In this document: piece after piece, positions 6,427 through 14,334 of the stretch | Layout: each line of letters begins with the position of its first letter | Position numbering within the stretch: position 1 is the stretch's first letter | Origin: an uncultured Gammaproteobacteria bacterium | Lineage (GTDB): Bacteria; Pseudomonadota; Gammaproteobacteria; Pseudomonadales; Azotimanducaceae_A | Assembly (NCBI GenBank): GCA_913041025.1 | Contig: CAJWGQ010000026.1 | Coordinates: forward strand, 1-20,653 | Reading direction: 5' to 3' | DNA: 20,653 nt | Translations under genes and position numbers: made by a program | Notes under the pieces: model-generated | Database searches by the model: none | Seen by the model: only the letters and a program-made list of their open reading frames with translations | Told to the model about the DNA's origin: nothing

Positions 6427-8400
6427 ATGCAACAACTGGCAGACATCGAGGAGTCTCTCACTCTCTTTACTGAGGGTATAGCGGGCAGATACCTCCACAT
6501 TAAAGCAAGCGAAGAGTTCGTCAGTCATCTGGGCCTCAAGCTCGACCTTTTAGGTGCAGGACAGACCCAAGACACCATCTACTTACCTGATAAGCTCGAT
6601 GCACCTTCGAGCGGCGCTTATCGGTTTTTGGTGATGGAACAAATCGGGCAGCGCGAGTGCGGGACCTTTCGTTTTCGTTTTGAACGGGCTCTACAACAAG
6701 TCGACACCCTTAAGAATCTTTACCATCCTCCCAAAGACCTGACACCCAGGACCGGAGACTACTACCTTTTATTCAATTGTTTTTCTCATCCGTCTCTCGC
6801 GTCAGAACTATTTTTTCTACTTGAAAAAGCGAGAGTTATTGGCCATCTCTTGCGTCACTATCCCGGGTTAAAACGCCATATTGATCACTATTTTGACCAC
6901 ACTGATGGAATCACAGGCCCTTCGGAAGACCCTCTCGAAAACGCCAAAAGTTATTTGCAAGGACACGCCTGCGATAATCACTGGAACCTAATCTATGAAG
7001 CGATCGACAATCTGAAGCGACACAAAAAATCAGTGTATGACTCGACCTACTACCTTTGTGAGCTGTATGAGCTAGTTGCCTCTTTTTATGTAGTCAACGA
7101 CACTCAATTATTTGACGAGCAGGAAGAACAACTCGGCGATTGGCTAAATAGAGAACAACGACTCGAGGAATGGGAGGAGGACATGGACAAAGTGGAATCC
7201 GCCCTATTTTCTTTCGATCAATTTGAGGGCGATGAGATAGAGGCGGAACTCAGTGAAAACGCCGGCGGCTCGGTAAGAGAAGAAGACCTGGACATCAAAT
7301 CGTTAGAGGAAGGCCGAGATCAACTAAAAAGAAGAATTGATATGGAGCGGTCCTCTGTTCAGCATGCCATGGGGCCAGATCAATCAGTCTCACGCAGCTT
7401 TCGCTATGATGAGTGGGACTATCAGAATCGCACCTATTTAAGACACTGGTGCAGGGTCTTCGAAGAACCCCTAATTCCAAAAGACGAAGAGGAGATCGAC
7501 GATCTTAACCAGGTGATCCGTGATTACAGACCTCTAGTGCAGAAGCAATTAGAACAAATTCGACCCACAGGACTGCAACGGGTTAAACGCGTTCAAGACG
7601 GAGACGAACTGGATCTCAACGCCATCATAGAAGCTCGACAAGACCTTCGAGCAGGCCAGAGTCCAGACGAGCGATTCTATTCACGCAAAGAGCGTATGCA
7701 CCGGGATGTGTGCGCTGTCTTTCTGGTGGATCTCTCCGCTTCCACTGATGATCCGATCGAAAAAAGTGAACCCAAACCCCTGACCAAAGAAGAACAAGAG
7801 ATGATCGATAATCTCAGGGACCCATGGGACGCGATCACAGCCGACGAATTGATCGCAGAAGAGCCCAAAAGAAAAATCATCGATGTGCAGAGAGAAGCCA
7901 TGGTTGTCATGGCATCAGCGCTGGACGCTCTCGGCGACAATTATGGAATTTACGGATTTTCTGGTTATGGAAAGGATTGCGTAGAGCTGTTCGTTGCTAA
8001 AGAGCCCGATGATAAATTCACCAATACAACGCTTCGGTCAATCGCGTCTATGAGTCCTAAACGTTCAACGCGCATGGGCCCAGCAATTCGCCACGGCATT
8101 ACTAAGCTCACCCAATCTGGGCAGGCGATGAAGATTCTCATTATTTTAAGCGATGGATTTCCTCAGGACTGCGATTATGGACCGGAAAGAGGAAACCACG
8201 ACTACGGGGTAGAAGACACCGCGAAAGCTCTCGAGGAAGCCGAGAGAAAAGGCATTGAAAGTTTCTGCATTACGGTCGATCGATCGGGTCACGATTATTT
8301 AAAGCGAATGTGCCCCAATGGACGTTACATGATTATCGAAGAGATGAATGACCTTCCCGACCAGTTAACCAAACTCTACACCCAACTAACTAACCGCTAA
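6427..8400 (+). CDS. NorD/CbbO-type VWA domain protein
   Basis: A 657-residue cytoplasmic protein. The N-terminal ~220 residues are helical, of the NorD/CbbO kind. A strongly acidic, coiled-coil-like stretch follows (about 225-310, rich in E and D). The C-terminal third is a von Willebrand factor A domain with a complete MIDAS metal site: DLSAS (D435, S437, S439), T548 in RSTRMGPA and D576 in LSDGFPQD. An insertion of about 45 acidic residues follows the DLSAS strand, as in other NorD proteins. The pair with the MoxR ATPase six bases upstream is the standard two-component chaperone unit, the VWA protein recruiting the client to the ATPase. SD-like TGAGG precedes the ATG. The client is unknown; the adjacent VOC protein is one candidate (inference). 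Confidence 0.92.
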   Translation: MQQLADIEESLTLFTEGIAGRYLHIKASEEFVSHLGLKLDLLGAGQTQDTIYLPDKLDAPSSGAYRFLVMEQIGQRECGTFRFRFERALQQVDTLKNLYHPPKDLTPRTGDYYLLFNCFSHPSLASELFFLLEKARVIGHLLRHYPGLKRHIDHYFDHTDGITGPSEDPLENAKSYLQGHACDNHWNLIYEAIDNLKRHKKSVYDSTYYLCELYELVASFYVVNDTQLFDEQEEQLGDWLNREQRLEEWEEDMDKVESALFSFDQFEGDEIEAELSENAGGSVREEDLDIKSLEEGRDQLKRRIDMERSSVQHAMGPDQSVSRSFRYDEWDYQNRTYLRHWCRVFEEPLIPKDEEEIDDLNQVIRDYRPLVQKQLEQIRPTGLQRVKRVQDGDELDLNAIIEARQDLRAGQSPDERFYSRKERMHRDVCAVFLVDLSASTDDPIEKSEPKPLTKEEQEMIDNLRDPWDAITADELIAEEPKRKIIDVQREAMVVMASALDALGDNYGIYGFSGYGKDCVELFVAKEPDDKFTNTTLRSIASMSPKRSTRMGPAIRHGITKLTQSGQAMKILIILSDGFPQDCDYGPERGNHDYGVEDTAKALEEAERKGIESFCITVDRSGHDYLKRMCPNGRYMIIEEMNDLPDQLTKLYTQLTNR

Positions 8401-8418
8401 CCCAGACTTGTCAGCAAG

Positions 8419-8604
8419 TTAGTTCTGTACTGAAAGTATCAGTATAAGCACAAACAAAACGACGCCTCCTATGGGCAACATGGCGCTCGACCATGCACCA
8501 GGTTCGGCCTCAGGCGCATCTTTTCTCCATCGCAGCCATTGCGGGATAAGGAAAGCCAGGAAACCAACAAGCACTAAAGCCCATAATATTTTTGTCCAGT
8601 CCAT
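8419..8604 (-). CDS. Small two-helix inner membrane protein, function unknown
   Basis: A 61-residue protein with two predicted transmembrane helices (about 6-24 and 40-58), joined by a short charged segment LRWRKDAPEAEPG. No known family is recognised. It is a credible gene: the ATG is preceded at ideal spacing by GGAGT, and its composition is typical of real membrane proteins. The ribosome site directly follows the run of Ts that forms the terminator of the upstream Bax-inhibitor-1 gene, so the message arises by readthrough or from a promoter hidden inside that gene's 3' end. It is convergent with the NorD-type gene, 18 bases away. Confidence 0.72.
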   Translation of the reverse strand: MDWTKILWALVLVGFLAFLIPQWLRWRKDAPEAEPGAWSSAMLPIGGVVLFVLILILSVQN

Positions 8605-8613
8605 TTTTACTCC

Positions 8614-8642
8614 AAAAAAAAGCCCAGCAATGGCTGGGCTTT
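8614..8642 (-). terminator. Intrinsic terminator of the Bax-inhibitor-1 family gene
   Basis: On the minus strand, AGCCCAGC and GCTGGGCT arms (8633-8640 and 8621-8628) flank a four-base loop and are followed by an eight-T run (8621 down to 8614). It lies 19 bases after the stop of the gene at 8661-9329. Read from the plus strand the hairpin lacks a long T run, so it would not serve the NorD operon well. The T run merges into the ribosome site of the small membrane protein gene. Confidence 0.87.
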
Positions 8643-8660
8643 CTCATTCTCAACTATTCA

Positions 8661-9329
8661 TTAATCCTCAGACATAATCCCCAAAATCGCCAGCAAATGA
8701 ATGAAGATATTAAAAATACTCAAATACATTCCGAAAGTGGCCATGATGTAATTGGTCTCTCCACCTCGAACAATGCGAGAGGTGTCGATCAGAATGAAGG
8801 CGCTCATCACAAGTATCACCATTCCGGATATGACAAGCTGCAGAAATGGCATATTCAAGAAAATATTCACCACCATCAACACAATTGCGGTTATGAGCGC
8901 GCCCAAGACCATTCCCGTCATGAAACTGAAATCTTTCTTTGTATTCACGGCATAAAAAGAAAGACCAACAAAGATAGCAGCGGTGCCACCTAATGCGGTC
9001 AGAACGACTTGAGGACCGTTGGATAACCCCAGGTAACTATTCAACATCGGACCGATGGCAAAGCCCAACATACCTGTGATTAAGAACACCACTCCGATGC
9101 CCGCTGCGCTGTTAGCTGTCTTGGGCAAGACAAACATGCCTAAAACCATCGCCCCGATCATAGTGAACAGAGGCATCATGCCACCAATGCCCAAGCTCAT
9201 TGAAAAGAGGGCTGTTAACGCGCTAAAGCCTAGTGTTGCTGACAGCAGCAAATACGTATTCTTTAAAACCTTGTTCGTCTCCAGAACCGACAGTTCTGCA
9301 GCTGAAACCGATCTCATATCAATCGCCAT
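8661..9329 (-). CDS. Bax inhibitor-1/YccA family inner membrane protein
   Basis: A 222-residue polytopic membrane protein with seven predicted helices, the normal family size. The N-terminus (MAIDMRSVSAAELSVLETNK) resembles YccA-type proteins, and the sixth-helix region FILIDTSRIVRGGETNYIMA has the conserved Asp (D182) and the family's typical arrangement, followed by a final helix ending HLLAILGIM. Bacterial members include YccA, a modulator of the FtsH protease, and calcium-leak channels such as YetJ; which role applies here is unknown. An AAAGAGA ribosome site precedes the ATG at 9329. It is divergent from the rhomboid gene and is followed by an intrinsic terminator. Confidence 0.93.
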   Translation of the reverse strand: MAIDMRSVSAAELSVLETNKVLKNTYLLLSATLGFSALTALFSMSLGIGGMMPLFTMIGAMVLGMFVLPKTANSAAGIGVVFLITGMLGFAIGPMLNSYLGLSNGPQVVLTALGGTAAIFVGLSFYAVNTKKDFSFMTGMVLGALITAIVLMVVNIFLNMPFLQLVISGMVILVMSAFILIDTSRIVRGGETNYIMATFGMYLSIFNIFIHLLAILGIMSED

Positions 9330-9374
9330 AGTCTCTTTACCATTCCAAAGTAATTTAGGTATATATTGATGATT

Positions 9375-9431
9375 ATGGCTAAAATTACAAGCCCTAAAGA
9401 GTCTGAACTTTTAGACAGTCAAAACGCTTAG
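9375..9431 (+). other. Short open frame upstream of the rhomboid gene (18 codons)
   Basis: An ATG-initiated frame encodes MAKITSPKESELLDSQNA and stops four bases before the TTG start of the rhomboid gene, in a different frame. Its Shine-Dalgarno is weak (AGGT far upstream). It could be a leader that feeds ribosomes to a poor TTG start, or merely chance in an AT-rich gap. The evidence is positional only. Confidence 0.22.
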
Positions 9432-9435
9432 AACA

Positions 9436-10314
9436 TTGAATAAACTCGAATACTGGTCGGCCGTTTCTTCCCATCAACAGCGGCGTAATGCTCTTGAAGA
9501 AAGTCTGGTGTTAACGGCCGTCAACATTGAAAACGAACTCAGAAATAATGGCAAACAATGGCTTGTCATGGTTAATCAGGAACAGCTGGAAGACGCCAAA
9601 ACGCAGCTAAAAGACTTTCACCTCGAAAATACCCCTTCTACAGAAAAGGCAGTCGAGGCGGTTGTGGTAGATAACGGCTGGCTTGGCGTTCTCGGTTTTC
9701 TAGCTGTGATCTGGTTAATGCCTACTCTCGAAGCGTTGACCTCCGTGCAGTTGCTCCAGTCTGGCGCGTTGACTCACGAAGGAATCATACAAGGCGAATG
9801 GTACAGAGCCATCACCGCATTAACACTCCACGGCGATATCGCGCATATAGTCGCCAACTCATTCTTTGGCGCACTATTTGGTTTATTTGTCGGGCGCCAC
9901 ATGGGTTCAGGTTTCGGATGGCTGGTTGTGCTCATTTGTGCAGCAGCGGCCAACCTCGCCAACGGATTGCTCTTGGGCACAAACTATCGCTCTATCGGCT
10001 CATCTACGGCTTGTTTTGCTGCCTTGGGTCTTATTCCAGCTTTTAGCTGGCGCAGTGGGTACTTTAAAGGAACCGGTTGGAAGAAGGGGTTTGCCCCTAT
10101 TTTTGGCGCCATCGCCATGTTCGCCTTTACAGGCGTCTCCGATCAAGCAAACACAGATGTTATGGCCCACATCCTTGGTTTCCTATCTGGTTTGCTGGCC
10201 GGATTTGTGATTCCTAAAAGCCGTATAGATAGATTATCCCTATCAGATCAACAGCGAGCAGGCATCTTTACTTTAATTCTCATTTTAGTGAGTTGGCTGT
10301 CTGCGATGCCATGA
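9436..10314 (+). CDS. Rhomboid family intramembrane serine protease (GlpG-like)
   Basis: A 292-residue protein. The first ~80 residues form a cytoplasmic domain, followed by about six or seven membrane helices. Key residues are HGDIAHIVAN (H132, H137, N141) in the second helix, the serine motif in SIGSSTACFAALG (probable nucleophile S190, with GSST in place of the usual GxSG), and catalytic H245 in DVMAHILGFLSG. Rhomboids cleave membrane protein helices; the substrate is unknown. The frame has no ATG before the conserved N-terminal region, so the start is TTG at 9436 with no visible Shine-Dalgarno. A later ATG at residue 45 would remove half of the N-domain. It is divergent from the Bax-inhibitor gene and convergent with the methyltransferase gene, ten bases away. 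Confidence 0.88.
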   Translation: MNKLEYWSAVSSHQQRRNALEESLVLTAVNIENELRNNGKQWLVMVNQEQLEDAKTQLKDFHLENTPSTEKAVEAVVVDNGWLGVLGFLAVIWLMPTLEALTSVQLLQSGALTHEGIIQGEWYRAITALTLHGDIAHIVANSFFGALFGLFVGRHMGSGFGWLVVLICAAAANLANGLLLGTNYRSIGSSTACFAALGLIPAFSWRSGYFKGTGWKKGFAPIFGAIAMFAFTGVSDQANTDVMAHILGFLSGLLAGFVIPKSRIDRLSLSDQQRAGIFTLILILVSWLSAMP

Positions 10315-10324
10315 AGCACAGTAC

Positions 10325-11044
10325 CTAGATTTTTCTCAACAGGTCGACTCGATTAGGGGTTTCAAAATAAAAGGGACTCTTGTCATCTTTTGACCTAAAA
10401 CCTTCAAACCGGTCTCTTACCCTGTTGACCAACTCTTTATCAGATTGATGCTCCTGATAAGTCGCATTCATGATGGCTTGTTGAAACTGCTTGAAAGACT
10501 CCATTCGAACCGGGCTGAGATAGAAATACTCTTCTTCGAGGCGAAAGAGACCAGAGGAAACTGATTCACCAATCGACTCAAAAGCAGCCTTTCGAACCGC
10601 CTCTTCATCATGAAACATGCGGATGACCTCATTCAAATCGCCCTGAAATACAGGCTCTGAAAGGTACGCCAATCCTCCCTCCTTCAGTACTCGATGGATC
10701 TCCCTCAGGGATTGTCTCATCATGGCTCCAGGGACATGGTGAAGTGACTTCAGCATGATGACGACATCAAAAGCTTGGGAATCGTAGGGTATCTGTTGCG
10801 CGCCAAAGGATTCAAATTTCACTTTTTTAACTTGTTTGCCGAGATTTTTGCTGTGAGCGACTGCGTCGATCTCCGCCGCAACGATGGATTCAACATCGGT
10901 ATAAAGCGCAATTTGTTCGGTCCGGATTGCCGCGCCGCAACCAATTTCGAGCACCATTGCTCGAGAAAAATCGATCTTCTCACGCATGACATCAAGTTCA
11001 TCACGCAATGGCTGCCTAGAGGGTCCGACCAGTCTCACTTCCAA
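10325..11044 (-). CDS. Class I SAM-dependent methyltransferase (Methyltransf_11 type)
   Basis: A 239-residue protein of the Rossmann-like methyltransferase fold. Motif I is VLEIGCGAAIRT (31-42), an acidic ribose-binding residue falls at VAAEID (58-60), motif III/post-II is IPYDSQAFDVVIMLKSLHHV (85-104), and VLKEGG (motif V/post-III) follows. The C-terminal ~90 residues are helical and presumably bind the substrate, which is unknown. The frame lacks ATG upstream of motif I; TTG at 11044 or GTG at 11038 is the start. It is divergent from the DUF3300 gene and convergent with the rhomboid gene, so it appears monocistronic. Confidence 0.85.
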   Translation of the reverse strand: MEVRLVGPSRQPLRDELDVMREKIDFSRAMVLEIGCGAAIRTEQIALYTDVESIVAAEIDAVAHSKNLGKQVKKVKFESFGAQQIPYDSQAFDVVIMLKSLHHVPGAMMRQSLREIHRVLKEGGLAYLSEPVFQGDLNEVIRMFHDEEAVRKAAFESIGESVSSGLFRLEEEYFYLSPVRMESFKQFQQAIMNATYQEHQSDKELVNRVRDRFEGFRSKDDKSPFYFETPNRVDLLRKI

Positions 11045-11096
11045 TCCGAATCATTTGCTTTGTTACTAAGATTGGACTATACCCTGAAAGGAAGAA

Positions 11097-11135
11097 ATGG
11101 TCTTCGGTGTACACTATGAACAATTCGACGGCTGA
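11097..11135 (+). other. Candidate leader peptide frame before the DUF3300 gene
   Basis: A 12-codon frame (MVFGVHYEQFDG, then TGA) starts with an ATG that has AAGGA four bases upstream, the best ribosome site in this gap. Its stop (11133-11135) is one base before the ATG at 11137 proposed for the DUF3300 gene. The two are in different frames. The layout suggests ribosome reinitiation or coupling; nothing else supports translation. Confidence 0.35.
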
Positions 11136-11136
11136 T

Positions 11137-12330
11137 ATGAAAGCGCCCTTCCAGCTTTGGCAAAAGTCAGGAGCAATCCTTTGCCTCTTGCTAAGCTTCG
11201 GCTGGATCAACGCAGCTCAAACAACAAACATCGAAAAGCCAGGAGCCCATCGAGATAGCCCAGAAGTCTCACTACTACACCCGGAGGAGTTAGTCGATTT
11301 AGTCGGACCAATCGCGCTTTTCCCTGATGATCTTCTGGCTCTGACGCTTGAAGCAGCAAGTCATCCTGTACAAATTGTCTCCGCCAACCGAATGAAAAGG
11401 AAGAAGCAAAGACAGCAAAAAATTAATACTCAATGGGACGAGTCGGTGGTCGCTCTACTAAATTACCCTGAGGTTCTCGAGATGCTCGATAGAGACATCG
11501 AATGGACTGAACGGCTTGGACGAGCTGGAGAAGAGCAATCCGACGAGCTGATGCAAGCGATAACACAGTTTCGCAATGAGGCTCATCAATCAGGTAATCT
11601 TCAAACGGACTCTTATCAAATCGTCTCTGTAGACGACGATCAAGTCACGATTCGCCACAAGAACAAAGAAAAAATATACGTGCCCTATTACGACCACAAA
11701 AAGGTCACAAAACGCCAAAGCAGGAACGTGTATCACTACTATCCAAATGCATATCCCGTTTACTACTATCCCTACGAATCAAGTTATCACTTTGATCGAC
11801 CTTTCTATGGAATCGACTCTGTATTTGGATTGTCCTGGAGCGAATACAGGATCAGCCGTTATTCGCACTCTCATTTCTTACATCCTTATTACGGAGTGAC
11901 CTACCACCCAAGCCACTTCAGACGTTCACGGATTTTTCCAGGTCTGCAGAAGAAACGTTCGCTTAGTATCAGGAATCGCGAAAGGGACGGATCAAAGTGG
12001 AACCAACCAAACGGACATCCTGCATATACATTAGGAGATAAGAATCAGACTTCACGTCAGAAGAGACTTATGGACAGAGAGCGTGCCAGACAGCAAACCA
12101 ACACCTTGGAATCAGACCAGATCATGCAACCAAGAACTTCGTTTAGGATACTAGATCGTGATCGTCCTCAAAAAAACAATCAAAGCTTAAATAAAAGCGG
12201 GGTGGATTCTTTTCGCAGCTTGGGTAAACAAAAAATAATTCGTTATCAGGGGCCTATCGAACATGGGAAAGGCAATCGATTAGAACCAAGTAAATCTGCC
12301 AAAACCAATCAAACCCGCTCGCTCAATTAA
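11137..12330 (+). CDS. DUF3300 family exported protein
   Basis: About 397 residues. With the ATG at 11137 the protein starts MKAPFQLWQKSGAILCLLLS, a good signal peptide cleaved near INA-AQ. Alternative starts are the ATG at 11116 and GTG at 11107, neither with a good ribosome site. The mature N-terminal part matches DUF3300: LVGPIALFPDDLLALTLEA, then SVVALLNYPEVLEML, DIEWTERLG and FRNEAHQSGNL, ending in IYVPYYDH. The middle is unusually rich in Tyr, His and Pro (YHYYPNAYPVYYYPYESSY), and the last ~130 residues are basic, Arg/Asn/Gln-rich and low in complexity, as in many family members. The function of DUF3300 is unknown; an envelope location is inferred. It is flanked by convergent and divergent genes. 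Confidence 0.87.
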   Translation: MKAPFQLWQKSGAILCLLLSFGWINAAQTTNIEKPGAHRDSPEVSLLHPEELVDLVGPIALFPDDLLALTLEAASHPVQIVSANRMKRKKQRQQKINTQWDESVVALLNYPEVLEMLDRDIEWTERLGRAGEEQSDELMQAITQFRNEAHQSGNLQTDSYQIVSVDDDQVTIRHKNKEKIYVPYYDHKKVTKRQSRNVYHYYPNAYPVYYYPYESSYHFDRPFYGIDSVFGLSWSEYRISRYSHSHFLHPYYGVTYHPSHFRRSRIFPGLQKKRSLSIRNRERDGSKWNQPNGHPAYTLGDKNQTSRQKRLMDRERARQQTNTLESDQIMQPRTSFRILDRDRPQKNNQSLNKSGVDSFRSLGKQKIIRYQGPIEHGKGNRLEPSKSAKTNQTRSLN

Positions 12331-12346
12331 TATTAGAGTAGCCAAG

Positions 12347-13828
12347 CTATCGCTGACTGATAACGACCCCGGTCCTTTCAAGCGGCGAGCGTTCAATGAT
12401 CCAAACCGTTAGGTACATGGTCAAACCAGAGAGAGGGCACCAATAAAAAAAGGCCACTTCGTACTCGATCAACAACAACACCACCGCACAGGATGCGGCA
12501 AATCCCACCAAAAACGATCGAAATCGACCAACACCAAAACGAGCCAAAAGGATAGTACCAAGCAAAGCACCATAAACGTAATTAGGAAGCTGAAAGGTTA
12601 GGTTAAGCAACCCCTCAGCAGAATACCGGTTAAACAATATTGAAACGCCTAGAAAAATCATTCCCCAAAACATCAAACTCAGACGAGCAATCTGCACCGA
12701 CTGATTCTCCGTAGCCTGCGAATTAATCCATCGCTTGTAGATATGCCGAACAGTCAAGTCTGAGGTCTCAGTCAGAGACGAATCCAGAGTGGAAATGGCA
12801 GCAGCAAAAATAGCGGCTATAAAAAGACCCGACAAACCAACGGGCATTTCAGTAATCAGGAAATAAGGGAAAATTCTATCCGGCGATTCTTGAAGAACAC
12901 CAATAAATTCCCTCGGCAGGGGAGACTCCGCATAAAACAACACCAAAGCCAATCCAACACCCAATATAATCAAATGAACTACATAACAGACCGCGGCCCA
13001 GTTGTAGGCTTTTTGCGCGTCAACAGCGGAGCGACAGGCCTTCACTCTTTGCCAAGTCCCCTGCGCTGTAGCCTGGGCGATATTCAACGCAACGCCACCT
13101 AACACACCGGCCCAAATCGTGTAACGAATTTCAGGGTCAACTGAAAAATCAAATAACACCAGTTTTGCCTGGCTATCCAGATACAGCAAACCTTCGTATA
13201 CAGACTGATCCAAATGAAGACCAATAAAAACCAGCATGAATAAAGCGCCCAAACTAAAAAAAATGAACAAGACGAAATCAGTCCAGATCACCGTCTTTAT
13301 TCCTGCTAACGCACTCCAAAGCACACTAACGGAAACAACAAAGAGTGCGCACCATGGGATGCCCCACCCGACCATCACATCGAGCACCAATGCGGCTGTG
13401 AGCAACTTTACGCCAGAATTAATGACACCGAGCACCAAACCGATGAGCATCGAGAATTCGCCAGTATTGGTATCCAAACGTGCGCCAATATACTCGTAAG
13501 TAGTCGATGGCCCCTTGGAATCGTAGAATGGTTTAGCTAACAAAACCCCTACCGCAATCTTTCCTGCGGCAAGACCTAATACCACCTGAAAATAAGTTAA
13601 ATTACCGCCCGGCGCAAAAACTGCAGCCGGCACTGAGATGAAAGTTACAGCACTGACCAGAGTCGCAATAATACTTGTTGAAACAACCCACCAGGGCAAG
13701 TTCCCTCCGCCATTAAAAAAATCGCTGAGCGTTTTTGTACTGCCAGATAGCCGCTGCCCTGCAAGCGTCACCAACAGCATGACGACAACAATAACAGCTA
13801 AATCAATAGGATGAGCTTCGAACTCCAA
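12347..13828 (-). CDS. Sodium:solute symporter (SSF family)
   Basis: A complete 493-residue polytopic transporter with about 13 helices. Recognisable parts are GNLPWWVVSTSIIATLVSAV (43-62), the helix ALAGIKTVIWTDFVLFIFF (173-191), and the SSF signature GLFIAAIFAAAISTLDSSLT (334-353) followed by DLTVRHIYKRW. It should import a small solute with sodium; the solute is unknown, though SSF members near catabolic genes often carry carboxylates, nucleosides or amino acids. The frame begins at TTG (13828), eight bases after the lipoprotein gene; no ATG or GTG is available before the first helix. It is the last gene of the seven-gene minus-strand cluster and ends 16 bases from the convergent DUF3300 gene. 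Confidence 0.92.
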   Translation of the reverse strand: MEFEAHPIDLAVIVVVMLLVTLAGQRLSGSTKTLSDFFNGGGNLPWWVVSTSIIATLVSAVTFISVPAAVFAPGGNLTYFQVVLGLAAGKIAVGVLLAKPFYDSKGPSTTYEYIGARLDTNTGEFSMLIGLVLGVINSGVKLLTAALVLDVMVGWGIPWCALFVVSVSVLWSALAGIKTVIWTDFVLFIFFSLGALFMLVFIGLHLDQSVYEGLLYLDSQAKLVLFDFSVDPEIRYTIWAGVLGGVALNIAQATAQGTWQRVKACRSAVDAQKAYNWAAVCYVVHLIILGVGLALVLFYAESPLPREFIGVLQESPDRIFPYFLITEMPVGLSGLFIAAIFAAAISTLDSSLTETSDLTVRHIYKRWINSQATENQSVQIARLSLMFWGMIFLGVSILFNRYSAEGLLNLTFQLPNYVYGALLGTILLARFGVGRFRSFLVGFAASCAVVLLLIEYEVAFFYWCPLSGLTMYLTVWIIERSPLERTGVVISQR

Positions 13829-13836
13829 CGGTTTCT

Positions 13837-14334
13837 TTACTTATCTTGATAAGTGAACACGGGAACAAATTCACGAGATTCAATGAGGCACTCTCCAGCA
13901 TCGATCACAAACCGGTCATGATACTCACCTATACCGGCAAAGCCTTCCACCTCTATAGGATTGGTCGAACCAGACCTCGGCCCTATGTAGATCGTTACGT
14001 AGCTTACTCCCCGAGCTTTTCCATCAGCCTCTGATTCAATTTCTATTGTGCTAATAAGATGCCTGGTAACGGGGCCCGCCTCTGCCCCTATAACTCTCTC
14101 TCTTATGGCTTTACGTCCCGAAAAAGTTTCACCAAAAATAGAGAAAGAACCCTCATGAGTGAATAGATTGGCAACGCCCTGTCCATCAGTCTGATCGCGC
14201 AGGTAGGCATAATCATGTACCACCAATGAACAAGCCTCGGAATAGTCGAAGGACTGATCATCTTGTTGACAACTTACCAAAAGCCCCAGCAAAACGATCG
14301 AGAAGAGTCGCAACAACACAAAACCCTTAACCAT
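13837..14334 (-). CDS. NTF2/SnoaL-like lipoprotein
   Basis: A 165-residue protein. The N-terminal signal ends in the lipobox LLVSC (C22), so it should be a lipid-anchored envelope protein. The mature part begins QQDDQSFDYSEACSLVVHDYAY and has the cone-shaped NTF2-like fold pattern: helical start, LFTHEGSFSIFGETFSGRKAIRERV (a typical SnoaL segment), then beta strands ending EYHDRFVIDAGECLIESREF. Members serve as small enzymes such as isomerases or dehydratases, or as binding proteins; a lipoprotein version next to a transporter may bind the transported solute (inference). The ATG at 14334 overlaps the end of the MDR gene by eight bases. A TTG lies four codons upstream in frame. Confidence 0.8.
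   Translation of the reverse strand: MVKGFVLLRLFSIVLLGLLVSCQQDDQSFDYSEACSLVVHDYAYLRDQTDGQGVANLFTHEGSFSIFGETFSGRKAIRERVIGAEAGPVTRHLISTIEIESEADGKARGVSYVTIYIGPRSGSTNPIEVEGFAGIGEYHDRFVIDAGECLIESREFVPVFTYQDK

Noticed and set aside
8428..8444. Inverted repeat TACTGA-AAGTA-TCAGTA resembling a LexA site
   Set aside because: The CTG-CAG spacing is seven bases instead of ten, and the repeat lies inside the 3' end of a coding sequence, so a LexA function is unlikely.
8592..8993. 133-residue plus-strand open frame, His/Asn-rich
   Set aside because: It is antisense to the small membrane protein start, the terminator and the Bax-inhibitor-1 gene, with no family resemblance and no ribosome site.
9055..9369. 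104-residue plus-strand open frame
   Set aside because: It lies antisense within the Bax-inhibitor-1 gene; its Met/Ala/Pro-rich low-complexity translation is the usual shadow of a hydrophobic membrane protein gene.
11016..11210. 64-residue minus-strand open frame with an ATG before the methyltransferase start, considered as the true start of that gene
   Set aside because: It is in a different frame from the methyltransferase, ends at 11016, and overlaps the DUF3300 start region; a frameshift would be required and nothing supports one.
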